Part shown: positions 1 through 8,108 of the stretch, one piece after another
Position numbering within the stretch: position 1 is the first letter of the stretch
Layout of the letters: every line of letters begins with the position of its first letter
Source of the DNA: Candidatus Gastranaerophilales bacterium
Lineage (GTDB): Bacteria; Cyanobacteriota; Vampirovibrionia; Gastranaerophilales; Gastranaerophilaceae
Length of the DNA stretch: 40,730 nucleotides
Direction: 5' to 3'
Assembly: GCA_021199975.1 (NCBI GenBank)
Contig: JAJQHF010000211.1
Span: 1 to 40,730, forward strand
Program-made: the position numbers and the translations under genes
Notes under the pieces: model-generated
Seen by the model: only the letters and a program-made list of their open reading frames with translations
Databases searched by the model: none
What the model was told of the DNA's origin: nothing

Positions 1-541
1 CTTTATCTGTTTCTATTTCTTTATTAATAATTTTACGTGCTATTTCAACAGAGATATCAATAATACAATCCGATACTTTTTGAAAGACCACATCTTTATA
101 TTTAAAAAATTCCAAGAAATTAGCTCTTAAGTCCTCTAAATCCTTTTGAGCTGCATTAATTCCTTCTTTATACCCCTCTTGTCTTGCAAGCTCTTTTATG
201 GATTGGGCATCTTTTTGCGCACGAGAAACAACATTTCTGTCCTGAGTTCTTCTATAACCTCTTCTTCTTGTTCCTTCTCTTCTTTCTTCTCTTTGCTCAA
301 ATTTAATATTTTCGATTGATAAATCCAAATCTTCAATGCTTTTTTTCTTTTTTAATAATTCCTTTTCATTCTTTACAGCTTCTTCTTGTTCTTTTTCAAC
401 AATTTTTTGCTGCGCAATATCAATAGCAGGATGTTTTTTTTCTTCCTCCTTATTATTAACTTCAACGTTTTCTTTTTTCTCTTCCGGTTGAGTATTTTCT
501 TCCGTTTTCTTCAGAGTAGTATATTTCTTTTTAATTATCAT
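1..541 (-). CDS. fliH: Flagellar assembly protein FliH, N-terminal part (runs off the window)
   Basis: An open frame starts at ATG 541-539 and stays open to base 1, giving about 180 residues with the C-terminus outside the window. The first ~100 residues are highly charged (Lys/Glu-rich, then an Arg-rich patch) and probably coiled. After that come a QEGYKEG-type segment and an SVEIARKIINKEI helix, the pattern expected at the start of the FliH/V-ATPase-E-like C-terminal domain. FliH binds and restrains the export ATPase FliI in the cytoplasm. Its ATG lies 11 bases inside the end of the preceding gene, so the two are probably translationally coupled. Its place after fliF and the FliG-position gene is the classical fliE-F-G-H order. 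The identity rests on position plus this helix; the low-complexity N-terminus is uninformative. Confidence 0.75.
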   Translation of the reverse strand, partial: MIIKKKYTTLKKTEENTQPEEKKENVEVNNKEEEKKHPAIDIAQQKIVEKEQEEAVKNEKELLKKKKSIEDLDLSIENIKFEQREERREGTRRRGYRRTQDRNVVSRAQKDAQSIKELARQEGYKEGINAAQKDLEDLRANFLEFFKYKDVVFQKVSDCIIDISVEIARKIINKEIETDK

Positions 542-1529
542 TAATTTTTTCTTCTATTATTTTAACTAAAGATTGTATTACTAATGGCGAAAATGTTTTT
601 TCCGCAGGAAAAGAAGTGTCTAAAATGAAATCCTTTACCGATTCTCTTTCTTTGACTGCTAATTCGCTTAAAACATCGGGAGGAGTCATTTTTATCATCT
701 TATAATAACCTTTTAAAATCTTAGGAACATTAACAAAATCAGAAACAGGTAAAATTTTTCTTATTTCTTCAATTGATTTAATTATAACTTGATGATCAAT
801 TTTATCTTCTATATTGCTCATTTTCATGTAATTTATAACGTGCTGAACATCTTGTTTATCAAGTGAATTAAGAATTTCATTAGCCTTATTCTCGGGAAGA
901 TTTTTTAATACTATTGCAAGTGCTGCAAGTTTTAGAACCTTTTTATCCGAAGTAGAGGAAGTTTGTTCATCTCCGCTTGAACCGGCTTTTTTCAGATTTG
1001 ATTCGTCTTCTGTTTTTTGAACCATATCATTAAGATTTGAGGTATTAACAGCTAAATCATATTGCTGTTGCGAAAGAATCCCTTTTTTTACAAGTTTTTT
1101 CAATTCTTCCGTATAAACCTGTTTAACTTTTTCTTCCACTAAGGTTATTATTGCATCCTGTGGCATTTTTTTTATGAGAGCCAATTTTGCGGTATTAAAA
1201 ATATTTGCTGCTATAATTTGCAATATAGCATCACGATTTTGCTGAGGAATTTTACCTTTTATTAAATCAATAGATTTATGAAAAGCCCACTCACCTATAA
1301 ATTGTGTAACTAAACTTGCTTGTTCTGCTGTAAATTTTAATTGAGCATCTTTACTTAATGCTTCACCTGACATAAAACAAAATTTACGAACCGTTTCAAC
1401 TATATTTTTTTTATCCTGCTCAGAGAGAGTATCCGGTGCGGCATTAGAATTGGGCTGCATTAAAACCTCTAATGCCTGTTTGGCTAAATCTATTGAAAAT
1501 GCTTTATAATCAAATCCCTCTATCGGCAT
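531..1529 (-). CDS. FliG-position protein, atypical (FliG N-domain-like segment in its C-terminal half)
   Basis: 332 residues, 10 bases after fliF and overlapping fliH, exactly where fliG is expected. It does not read as a normal FliG: I see no EHPQ-type middle-domain motif and no charged C-terminal torque helix. Residues ~200-262 (LAALAIVLKNLPENKANEIL and following helices) resemble the FliG N-terminal domain, which in canonical FliG sits at residues 1-70 and grips the FliF tail. Here about 195 residues of unrelated, mostly helical sequence precede it, with a Ser/Glu-rich linker at ~172-196. The last 70 residues may be a reduced FliG C-domain, but this is weak. It could be a highly diverged FliG, or a FliF-binding adaptor with the true FliG elsewhere. 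It starts MPIEGF, a hexapeptide also found in the FliE of this operon. Confidence 0.5.
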   Translation of the reverse strand: MPIEGFDYKAFSIDLAKQALEVLMQPNSNAAPDTLSEQDKKNIVETVRKFCFMSGEALSKDAQLKFTAEQASLVTQFIGEWAFHKSIDLIKGKIPQQNRDAILQIIAANIFNTAKLALIKKMPQDAIITLVEEKVKQVYTEELKKLVKKGILSQQQYDLAVNTSNLNDMVQKTEDESNLKKAGSSGDEQTSSTSDKKVLKLAALAIVLKNLPENKANEILNSLDKQDVQHVINYMKMSNIEDKIDHQVIIKSIEEIRKILPVSDFVNVPKILKGYYKMIKMTPPDVLSELAVKERESVKDFILDTSFPAEKTFSPLVIQSLVKIIEEKINDN

Positions 1530-1539
1530 TTTTACCCCG

Positions 1540-3192
1540 CTATGACTTTTCTATCCAGCTTTTCAATCCTTTAAGAGTCTTTTCACTGTCTGAGTTTGCT
1601 ATATCGGAAGAAATTTCTTCAATAGCTTCCTCTAAGGATGTATCAGGCTCTTGTTTCTTTTCTATTTGAAGCTGTTTTTGATGTTCTAAAAGTTCTTGAG
1701 TTAAAATAGTCTGTTTCTCTATTAATTCAGCCGCTTTTAGATTGACATCAACTATTTGTTTTTCTTGTTGGCTTGTTTTTTCTTTCAATTTTTTTAATTC
1801 CTCTTCCTGCTCGGATGAAGAATCTTTCAATTTTTTATGTACAAAAATGAAACCTACAAATAAACCCGCAACTATTAATACAAGAGCAAGCCACCACGGA
1901 TTTCCCGAAGCATCCGGAACCGGAAGGTTTACAGGTCTATCTGATGCAAGATACGGGTCTATTGTTTCCGAAAAAGCAATTGATACATCAGCTGCATTAA
2001 CTTTCGGTGATGCCGCATTAGCTATTAAATCTTTTAATTCATCTAATGTCATATTTGGCGGCATTGCATCTGCATTCATCGTTACCGCTATGGATATTTT
2101 TTCAATTATACCCGTATTATAATATTCACTCTTATGAGTTTTTCCGACTCCGTAAGTAGATTCGGTTGCGGTTCTTGAATAATTTTTATTTTGAGAAGAA
2201 GAGGAAGAAGAATTTTGAAGTCCGTTAGGTAAATACACACTGACTGCATCAGAACCTTTATTTGTATCTTCAGATGTATCGCCAAGCCCTTCTTTGAAGG
2301 TTTGTTCTGTTAACGATGTTTTCTTTTCAGGATCATATTCTATACTGGTAACTTCTTTCGGAACCTGATTTAATGAAGTGCTTACAGTAACGACATAATT
2401 CCCGTGACCTATCAGCATATCCAATTGAGCTGCCACTTTGTTTTGCAAATATGTATCATTTTCCTGTATTTTGGATATTTGGTCATCTATTGATTTAACA
2501 AGACTGTTATACACATTTCCGTTTGAATCAGTTATGGATATATTATCCGAAGATAAATCAACAACACTGCCTACCAATAAACTTTTAATTGCCTTGATAA
2601 CAGAAGCATCAAGCCTTACATCACTTGCAACCGTAAGCATAACCGTGGCACTGATTGGTTTTTTATCAGCCTTAAAAAATGAATTTTCGGGAATGGATAC
2701 AAGGACAGAAGCATTATCTATATTAGGCATTTGTCTTATTAATCTAGAAAGCTCACCGTTAACCGCTCTTGCAAGTTTAATCCTTTTATCTTCTCTAGTT
2801 GAGGTAAAATCATTTTTATCAAAAATTTCCAACCCTACATTTTGGTCTATCAAACCGCTTTTTACAAGAAGTAATAGAGCACTGTCACGCTGTGAATTTG
2901 TATATTTGCCGCCTTCAAGAAAAACCGTTGTTTTACTTCCGTCGGCTTTTCTTTTGGCATTTATTTTATGTCTTGCAAGTATAGTTTGTATTTCAATTGC
3001 TTTTCCCTGATTATCGGTTGTAACAATATCAAACGGTTCTTTTTCAAACTTATCTATAACTTCACCGCCCGATGAGGATTTTCCTGCCACTGCAAAACAA
3101 ATAATAAGAATTATTATAAATATAAGCAAACCCGCCCCGCCGATAACGGAGTATAGTATTGTTTTATTTTTCAACAGTTCTTTTATATTCAT
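1540..3192 (-). CDS. fliF: Flagellar MS-ring protein FliF
   Basis: 550 residues, normal FliF length. There is a transmembrane segment at ~11-36. The YscJ/FliF ring-building domains follow, including the ARAVNGELSRLIRQ and VLVSIPENSFF stretches where the family has its ELSRTI and VHLVLP-type signatures. Residues ~310-345 are a Ser-rich low-complexity loop, as is usual before the second membrane helix at ~434-456 (WWLALVLIVAGLFVGFIFV). The cytoplasmic tail holds a long Glu/Lys/Gln coiled coil and ends KGLKSWIEKS, the position of the FliG-binding helix. It forms the membrane base of the rotor and houses the export gate. It lies 146 bases after fliE and directly before the FliG-position gene. The intact FliF tail implies that a FliG-type partner exists. 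Confidence 0.93.
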   Translation of the reverse strand: MNIKELLKNKTILYSVIGGAGLLIFIIILIICFAVAGKSSSGGEVIDKFEKEPFDIVTTDNQGKAIEIQTILARHKINAKRKADGSKTTVFLEGGKYTNSQRDSALLLLVKSGLIDQNVGLEIFDKNDFTSTREDKRIKLARAVNGELSRLIRQMPNIDNASVLVSIPENSFFKADKKPISATVMLTVASDVRLDASVIKAIKSLLVGSVVDLSSDNISITDSNGNVYNSLVKSIDDQISKIQENDTYLQNKVAAQLDMLIGHGNYVVTVSTSLNQVPKEVTSIEYDPEKKTSLTEQTFKEGLGDTSEDTNKGSDAVSVYLPNGLQNSSSSSSQNKNYSRTATESTYGVGKTHKSEYYNTGIIEKISIAVTMNADAMPPNMTLDELKDLIANAASPKVNAADVSIAFSETIDPYLASDRPVNLPVPDASGNPWWLALVLIVAGLFVGFIFVHKKLKDSSSEQEEELKKLKEKTSQQEKQIVDVNLKAAELIEKQTILTQELLEHQKQLQIEKKQEPDTSLEEAIEEISSDIANSDSEKTLKGLKSWIEKS

Positions 3193-3287
3193 AAATCCCT
3201 AATCTTTACACTTTTACCCATTGGATATTATACTATTTTTTTTACTATCGGGTAACTTCTTAACACTTATTTATTAAATGACATTTT

Positions 3288-3325
3288 GACGGCGGCGGAG
3301 AGCGGGCTGCAAAATGCGGCACCGG
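3288..3325. other. GC-rich island with a small hairpin between fliE and fliF
   Basis: In the 146-base fliE-fliF gap, a 38-base run is very rich in G and C inside otherwise AT-rich DNA. It includes GCTGCA-AAA-TGCGGC (3306-3320), which can fold into a 6-bp stem (one G-T pair) with a 3-base loop. It is not followed by a clear T-run on the minus strand, so it is not a standard terminator. It may modulate fliF expression relative to fliE or be a relic of a small repeat. Function unknown. Confidence 0.35.
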
Positions 3326-3338
3326 ATTAAATCATAAA

Positions 3339-3680
3339 CTATATAGAAATATTCATAACTGTATTATAAGCGGTTACAACCTTAGATGTTACTTGTGTCG
3401 CAAGAGTTATACCTATTTCGGCTTTTGCAACGGCTGTCATAACATCATGGATATCGACATCCGAATTTCCCATTAGCTGCTCATTAAACAATTGGTCAGG
3501 TTTTTCTATTTCATCATTTAAATTACTGACAAGTCCCGAAAGAACATCTTTAAAACTTGTTCCTTCTGTTTCGTTTAAATTGTTTGCAGTGAAATTTTTT
3601 TTAGAAAATCCTTCTATCGGCATTGAAGAAGATAAATCCGAAAAAATATTTATATTTGGTACATATTTGTTTTCTATCAT
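3339..3680 (-). CDS. fliE: Flagellar hook-basal body protein FliE
   Basis: 113 residues, normal length. The C-terminal half carries the FliE signature: SFKDVLSGLVSNLN, then DVDIHDVMTAVAKAEIGITL and a closing VTSKVVTAYNTVMNISI. The family usually has D.H.VMIA..KA and KVVEAYQEIM there. FliE joins the MS ring and export gate to the rod and is exported through the flagellar secretion system, so it has no Sec signal. It follows the transglycosylase gene by 15 bases and precedes fliF. The variable N-terminus (residues 20-25) contains MPIEGF, identical to the first six residues of the FliG-position protein. Confidence 0.9.
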   Translation of the reverse strand: MIENKYVPNINIFSDLSSSMPIEGFSKKNFTANNLNETEGTSFKDVLSGLVSNLNDEIEKPDQLFNEQLMGNSDVDIHDVMTAVAKAEIGITLATQVTSKVVTAYNTVMNISI

Positions 3681-3695
3681 TTATATGCCTTTCTT

Positions 3696-4391
3696 TTATA
3701 AGTAATTAGCAAGTACATTTTTTACATAATTTTGAGTTTCTCGAAACGGAGGCACGCCATCATATTTATCAACATTTCCGGGACCTGCATTATATGCAGC
3801 AAGTGCCAGTACTATATTGCCGTTATATTTGTCCATCATACTTTTCAAATATTTTACGCCGCCTTCAATATTTTGAACAGGATTATAAGGATCTGTAACA
3901 CCCAATGATTTTGCGGTTGCAGGCATTAATTGCATTAACCCTTGTGCCCCTGCTTTAGATTTTGCTTTTGCATTATATCCTGATTCTTGTTTTATTACGG
4001 CATTAACCAATTTTTCATCAACACCATGTTTTTTTGAAATTTTAGAAATTAAATCTTTTATATGTGACTTACTTGAACTGTTTGAAACCGGAATATAAGG
4101 CAGAGTTTCAGAATTATCCTCATAAGGTGTTATGTTTTCAATTTTTCGAGCCTCAACATTTTTTGTTGTCAAAGAACCAAATTTTACATTTGAACCGGAA
4201 TTATTTATATTAAATCTTGTATGAACATTCAAAGAGGAATTCATAACATCTTCAAAAGTTTTAAATTCAACACCTTCTTCTAAAGCAGCTGATGATTGAG
4301 ATTGAACATAATTACTAAGCTGCTGCGCTCTTTGAACAGCCGCTGCCTGACCTGAAGAATTTAATAAATTTTGTATCATACCTGTAAACAT
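3696..4391 (-). CDS. Lytic transglycosylase (SLT domain) in the flagellar rod operon
   Basis: 231 residues. The C-terminal ~120 residues are an SLT/goose-lysozyme-like domain: KQESGYN with catalytic Glu136, GLMQLMPATA (151-160) and AAYNAGPGNV (198-207), all in normal order. The first ~105 residues are Gln/Ser/Asn-rich and unrecognised. No Sec signal peptide is evident. That fits a rod-associated muramidase exported by the flagellar apparatus to open peptidoglycan for the rod, the job FlgJ does in Proteobacteria. Its position between flgC and fliE, with gaps of 15-26 bases, supports that role. The family assignment is firm; the flagellum-specific role is inference from context. Confidence 0.88.
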   Translation of the reverse strand: MFTGMIQNLLNSSGQAAAVQRAQQLSNYVQSQSSAALEEGVEFKTFEDVMNSSLNVHTRFNINNSGSNVKFGSLTTKNVEARKIENITPYEDNSETLPYIPVSNSSSKSHIKDLISKISKKHGVDEKLVNAVIKQESGYNAKAKSKAGAQGLMQLMPATAKSLGVTDPYNPVQNIEGGVKYLKSMMDKYNGNIVLALAAYNAGPGNVDKYDGVPPFRETQNYVKNVLANYL

Positions 4392-4417
4392 TACACATTA
4401 CCCACTAATTAATATCT

Positions 4418-4861
4418 TTAACTGCCTATTGTTGCTGCCCTGTCAGCCATTGATTTTGTCATTGTAATAATGGCAAGACTTGCCTCATAAGCTCTTTGCG
4501 CCATTATTGCATCTGTTATTTCAACAAGAGGATCCACATTAGAAGCTCTTATGTAGCCGTTTTCATCCGCATCAGGATGTCCGGGACGATACAATTTATC
4601 TCCTAAAGTAGGATCTTCAACAACTCCTGCCATTGCAACACTGCCTGAAGAATAAGGCAAAGTTCCAGAGCCGAAAGCAGCCTCTTTCATTTGATTCATA
4701 ACACTCAAAAAAGAACTCCTGTCTGTCGAAACAATAAGAGGAATTTTTCTTGTATAATTCGGTGTGTCAAGATTAGCGACGTTTTTTGAACTTATATCCA
4801 ATCTCATACCGTGTACTTTAAGGCCGTCACAGCCTATATTCATTGCACTTAATATACCCAT
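4418..4861 (-). CDS. flgC: Proximal rod protein FlgC
   Basis: 147 residues, normal length. It starts with the axial-protein motif (LRISSKNVANLDTPNYTRK type; here DISSKNVANLDTPNY at ~22-36). It ends with the matching C-terminal amphipathic helix, DAIMAQRAYEASLAIITMTKSM. Together these N- and C-terminal helices form the coiled coil of rod proteins. The middle YIRASNVDPLVEITD matches the FlgC 'SNVD' motif. Its start codon overlaps the flgB stop as TAATG, so translation is coupled. It is exported by the flagellar type III system and builds the rod with FlgB and the FlgF/FlgG proteins. Confidence 0.95.
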   Translation of the reverse strand: MGILSAMNIGCDGLKVHGMRLDISSKNVANLDTPNYTRKIPLIVSTDRSSFLSVMNQMKEAAFGSGTLPYSSGSVAMAGVVEDPTLGDKLYRPGHPDADENGYIRASNVDPLVEITDAIMAQRAYEASLAIITMTKSMADRAATIGS

Positions 4862-5211
4862 TAGCTGCTACCCATATTTATAACTGTTTTCATTTCCGTA
4901 ATCAAAGAAGTCATCCTTCGTGCCGCCGTTGTATATAACAAAGAGTTTTTCTGCATTTCAGATAACTCTGTAGCAGGATCAACTTTTTCGCTTGATGTTT
5001 CAATGCTGACAGGGGAAGGCCCCATTTTAGCCGCCAGAGCAGTTTCCAAAGGATTTGCCGTTCCTCCTAAATATTGAGAAAAAGATATATCTTTTCTTCT
5101 GTAATTAGGAGTATCCATATTCGCCAAATTACAAGACAAAGCTTTTTGTCTTTCTGCTATTAAATCTAATGCGTGAAGCGTTCTTCCCATCGGATTATTT
5201 GGTATTATCAT
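4861..5211 (-). CDS. flgB: Proximal rod protein FlgB
   Basis: 116 residues. It contains the rod-protein motif CNLANMDTPNYRRKDISF near residues 27-44 and a C-terminal helix with NSLLYTTAARRMTSLI. The family pattern there is AL.Y......L...K. It lies 11 bases downstream of the flgG-like gene and overlaps flgC by one base. The short length and the FlgB-before-FlgC order make the call secure. The product is the rod segment closest to the MS ring and has no Sec signal. Confidence 0.93.
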   Translation of the reverse strand: MIIPNNPMGRTLHALDLIAERQKALSCNLANMDTPNYRRKDISFSQYLGGTANPLETALAAKMGPSPVSIETSSEKVDPATELSEMQKNSLLYTTAARRMTSLITEMKTVINMGSS

Positions 5212-5222
5212 TTACTTTCCTC

Positions 5223-5936
5223 TTACTGATTTAACTGCAATACGTTAGTATACATTTCATTTACCGTTTGCATTACTTTAAAGCTTGCAAGCATTGAAGC
5301 ATTAAGCCTCATTACTGTATTAACCTGACTTATTATGTCAACATTTGTAACTTCAAGTTTACCTTGCCTGAATTTTGTATTATTTTTATCTAAAATCGGT
5401 TCTCCTGATTCTTCTGTTAAGTAAAATTTATTATTGTCCGCTTTTTTTAAACCTTCAGGATTAAGAAAGTTTACAAGCGGTATAGTTCCTAAAGTTTCTC
5501 TTTGAGTTCCGTCATTTGAATATATTTCAACATTTCCGTTTGCTTTAATTTCTATATTTTCATAATTTACCGGAAGTTGAATGCCATCACCTACTAAATA
5601 ACCGTCATTAGTAATCAAATAACCGTCTTTATTTAGCTTAAAGGAACCTTCTCTTGTATATGCAACATCTCCGGTTGGGGAAGTTACGGGAATAAAACCC
5701 ATTCCGTCTATACCTACATCAAAATTATTAGATGTAATCTGCAAAGCACCCGGAGAATAATCAGTTCTTTCAACACCTGTTAAATATCCGTTTTCATCCA
5801 ATATTTGTTCAAAACGAACAGCTTTATAGCCATGAGTATTATAATTTGCTATGTTTGTTGAAACATAGCCCATTTTTTCAAATTGAAGTTCCGAGTTAAC
5901 TATACCTCTGTTTATTATGCCGTGGATTGTTGTCAT
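5223..5936 (-). CDS. flgG: Flagellar rod protein of the FlgF/FlgG family (FlgG-like)
   Basis: 237 residues. The N-terminus has the axial motif STNIANYNTHGYKAVRFEQ. The core GAL..TSNNFDVGIDGMGF and AYTREGSFKLNKDGYLITNDGYLVG are typical of FlgF/FlgG D1 domains. The C-terminus has GKLEVTNVDIISQVNTVMRLNASMLASFKVMQT, the family's 'E.SNVD...E...MI...R.YE...K..QT' region in modified form. It is somewhat shorter than a usual FlgG (~260). It is adjacent to a second, more divergent paralogue upstream. Which of the two is FlgF and which FlgG is uncertain; this one keeps the SNVD-like element and is the better FlgG candidate. Confidence 0.8.
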   Translation of the reverse strand: MTTIHGIINRGIVNSELQFEKMGYVSTNIANYNTHGYKAVRFEQILDENGYLTGVERTDYSPGALQITSNNFDVGIDGMGFIPVTSPTGDVAYTREGSFKLNKDGYLITNDGYLVGDGIQLPVNYENIEIKANGNVEIYSNDGTQRETLGTIPLVNFLNPEGLKKADNNKFYLTEESGEPILDKNNTKFRQGKLEVTNVDIISQVNTVMRLNASMLASFKVMQTVNEMYTNVLQLNQ

Positions 5937-5946
5937 TTAGTCCTTT

Positions 5947-6636
5947 CTAACTTCCAAGCGCTGAAATTACACTCTGTAAATTAGTATTTTGTATTTTATA
6001 CAACTGCCTGTTTGCTTCAAATGTTTTAGGATACATCATCGCTTCAATAAATTCCGTTTGCAGACTCACATTGGAATATTCGCTATATCCCTGTCTTACA
6101 TTCGGAGCTAAAACCGCAATGCCGTCTTGTGATACTATACCGAGAGTCCCGGCGGTTTCAAACTTTCTTGTTTTATTATTCAAAACTCTTACTACCCCAT
6201 CCAAATCAATCGTTATTTCGTCTAATTTTTCAGGTACAAGAGGAAGTACTAACGGTGTACCGTTATTTGTCAATACAGGATTATCATCCAACGACAATAT
6301 TTCACCGTATTTATTCATTTTAAATCTGCCGTCCCTTGTGAGTTTTATTCCCTCTTTAGTTTGAATTTGGAAATATCCTTTTTCCGCAAGAGCTACATCC
6401 AAAGGATTTTCAGTTAAACCGAGTCTGCCTACCGTATCATCTGTTGTTGTTGATATGGCTTCTTCACCTATAAATTCGGCGAAAGAAGAAACTACAGGAA
6501 TTTTTCTTTGATAACCTATTTTATCAAAGCCTGTTATATTTTCGTTTGTTATTGCCATTAGAGCAGTCTGCATTCTCATTGCTCTTATGTTTTGAACTAT
6601 TCCTCGTTCGGTAAAATGAACACCGCCGTTTATCAT
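5947..6636 (-). CDS. flgF: Flagellar rod protein of the FlgF/FlgG family (FlgF-like), first gene of the operon
   Basis: 229 residues, paralogous to the next gene. It has an N-terminal helix with NENITGFDKIGYQRK, a diverged ANxxTxGYxxxR motif, then PLDVALAEKGYFQIQT and LTRDGRFKMNKYGEILS, which are FlgF/G core motifs. The C-terminus has SNVSLQTEFIEAMMYPKTFEANRQLYK, the usual 'SNV....E...MI...R.FE' helix. In many bacteria flgF and flgG occur as such a tandem pair. It is the first gene of the minus-strand flagellar run, and an AAAAAGGG ribosome binding site lies just before its ATG. The exact FlgF versus FlgG assignment is inferred. Confidence 0.78.
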   Translation of the reverse strand: MINGGVHFTERGIVQNIRAMRMQTALMAITNENITGFDKIGYQRKIPVVSSFAEFIGEEAISTTTDDTVGRLGLTENPLDVALAEKGYFQIQTKEGIKLTRDGRFKMNKYGEILSLDDNPVLTNNGTPLVLPLVPEKLDEITIDLDGVVRVLNNKTRKFETAGTLGIVSQDGIAVLAPNVRQGYSEYSNVSLQTEFIEAMMYPKTFEANRQLYKIQNTNLQSVISALGS

Positions 6637-6658
6637 ACAACTTACCCTTTTTAATATT

Positions 6659-6686
6659 TATTTAATGATAATATATCGAAAGTCAA
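6659..6686 (-). promoter_or_regulatory. Candidate promoter of the flagellar operon
   Basis: On the minus strand, TTGACT (6686-6681) is followed after 16 bases by TAAATA (6664-6659), upstream of the flgF-like ATG at 6636. The -10 is a poor match and the predicted leader is only about 15 bases, so this is tentative. No clear sigma-28 type site was recognised. Confidence 0.3.
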
Positions 6687-6817
6687 AAGTAGTCGTTTTA
6701 TTAGTTGAAATATACAAATTTATTTTATCTTTTCTACTTCGTTTGTATGATTTTTCATATATCACATCTTTTATGTGGTATTATGTTGTAAGATTGTTAA
6801 TTAAACGGTTCAGGGGT

Positions 6818-7693
6818 ATGTATTTAAAAAAAATTTTTCTAATAATTTTTATAATACTAACAATCACGGTACAAAAATCGTATGCAATTAAAATTGGGCT
6901 TCAAACAGATATGAAGGAGATAAAAGTTGCATCCTCCGTATCTGCTGAAATTTATGACGCATTTCAAAATAAACCTTTATATGAAATTAAACCAATGAAA
7001 ATATATCAATTCAAATCCAAAGGGAATGAAATTGCAGTTGTTTCGAATAAAAAAGAATACAAGCTAGGTACCAATCAAGTATTAATAAAAACAAAAACCC
7101 CGGGGTTTTTATGTTCAAAAAAAGCATGGTACAGAGGGGATTTTATTCTTAATAATTGGGGTAATTCAGGTATAACTTTAATTAATGATGTTGAACTTGA
7201 AGACTACTTAAAAGGAGTAGTACCTTCTGAAATGCCTTCAAAATGGAATACGGAAGCATTAAAAGCACAGGCAATAGCGGCAAGAAGCTATGCGGTTGCG
7301 ACAAGAACAGCAGGAAAACATTCATCAAGAGGATTTGACCTTGTTGATACCACAGCGGATCAGGTTTACGGAGGAGCAAGTGCAGAAAAAGCAACTACCT
7401 CACAGGCTGTTGAGGACACAAAGGGAATTGTTTTGGTTCAGGATAAAAAGGTTTTACCAACATACTATCATGCAAGCTCGGGTGGTCAGACAAAAGTTTG
7501 GAGTTCCGGCAGCTCTTTTCTAAAGTCGGTTCCTTCATTTGACGAAGGTACAAAAAAGAACGGACACGGCGCAGGCATGAGCCAGCACGGCGCCAACAAC
7601 TTAGCTGCTCAAGGTTATAACGCATATCAAATTTTAAATTATTTTTACAAGGATTTTAAATTCGCTAAATTAAGTGACAATTGGGATATTTAA
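6818..7693 (+). CDS. SpoIID/LytB-domain exported protein, compact form
   Basis: 291 residues from ATG 6818. This start is preferred because it opens directly into a signal peptide (MYLKKIFLIIFIILTITVQKS). An in-frame ATG at 6665 would add an implausible 51-residue extension. The SpoIID domain is clear: DYLKGVVPSEMPSKW (putative catalytic Glu138), EALKAQAIAARSYA, an ASSGGQT motif and the closing GHGAGMSQHGA (249-259). SpoIID-type enzymes are lytic transglycosylases acting on denuded glycan strands at the cell wall. Oddly, the ~80-100 residues that usually separate the SSGG/SVPS region from GHGxGMSQ are almost absent here. Its stop overlaps that of the convergent gene by 4 bases. This is not evidence for sporulation, since the domain is widespread in non-sporulating bacteria. 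Confidence 0.85.
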   Translation: MYLKKIFLIIFIILTITVQKSYAIKIGLQTDMKEIKVASSVSAEIYDAFQNKPLYEIKPMKIYQFKSKGNEIAVVSNKKEYKLGTNQVLIKTKTPGFLCSKKAWYRGDFILNNWGNSGITLINDVELEDYLKGVVPSEMPSKWNTEALKAQAIAARSYAVATRTAGKHSSRGFDLVDTTADQVYGGASAEKATTSQAVEDTKGIVLVQDKKVLPTYYHASSGGQTKVWSSGSSFLKSVPSFDEGTKKNGHGAGMSQHGANNLAAQGYNAYQILNYFYKDFKFAKLSDNWDI

Positions 7694-8019
7694 TTTTTTA
7701 ATTCATCCGGAATATATTTAGTCCAGTCTTTTTCCAATTTATCAATAAAATGATGGGCATCTAAAACATCATCATAGCTGATGGGCAAAGGACAGTCCTG
7801 AAAAGAAAGAGCATCATCTTCAATTTTTTCTTTTGTATCTATTGAGCTTGTTCCTAAAAGAGCAATGCCAAAACTCTTACCGCACTCGGGACAAACTATT
7901 TGCAATACAAGCAGATTCTTTTCCTCCCGCTTTATAAAAATTGCATCTTCATCAAAATCATGCTTGCAGATATTGCAGCACATTCCGGAAAAAAGTTTTT
8001 TTAATTTTGACTTGTTCAT
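7690..8019 (-). CDS. Small zinc-ribbon-like protein of unknown function
   Basis: 109 residues. Two CxxC knuckles, CCNIC (C15/C18) and CPECGKSFG (C43/C46), separated by ~25 residues, form a likely zinc ribbon. The rest is acidic and helical, with DDVLDAHHFIDKLEKDWTKYIP near the end. No signal peptide or membrane segment is seen. It converges on the SpoIID-domain gene with a 4-base overlap and diverges from the 31-residue ORF at 8109. I do not recognise the family beyond the metal-binding knuckles; a nucleic-acid- or protein-binding role would be guesswork. Confidence 0.65.
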   Translation of the reverse strand: MNKSKLKKLFSGMCCNICKHDFDEDAIFIKREEKNLLVLQIVCPECGKSFGIALLGTSSIDTKEKIEDDALSFQDCPLPISYDDVLDAHHFIDKLEKDWTKYIPDELKN

Positions 8020-8108
8020 ATTTACCTCAATATTATATCTTAATGTTTAAAAAAATGTAAATTAGGGTACTGTATATATGTGTAGTTATAAAATAAAGGA
8101 ATTGTGTT

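Noticed and set aside
2438..3010. 190-codon open frame on the plus strand opposite fliF
   Set aside because: It lies wholly inside the clearly coding fliF frame, has no ribosome binding site and gives low-complexity sequence. The same applies to other long antisense frames opposite the GH13, ilvB, tmk and serS genes.
6665..6817. Upstream ATG that would extend the SpoIID-domain protein by 51 residues
   Set aside because: The extension is hydrophobic noise, has no ribosome binding site, and would bury the signal peptide that starts cleanly at 6818.
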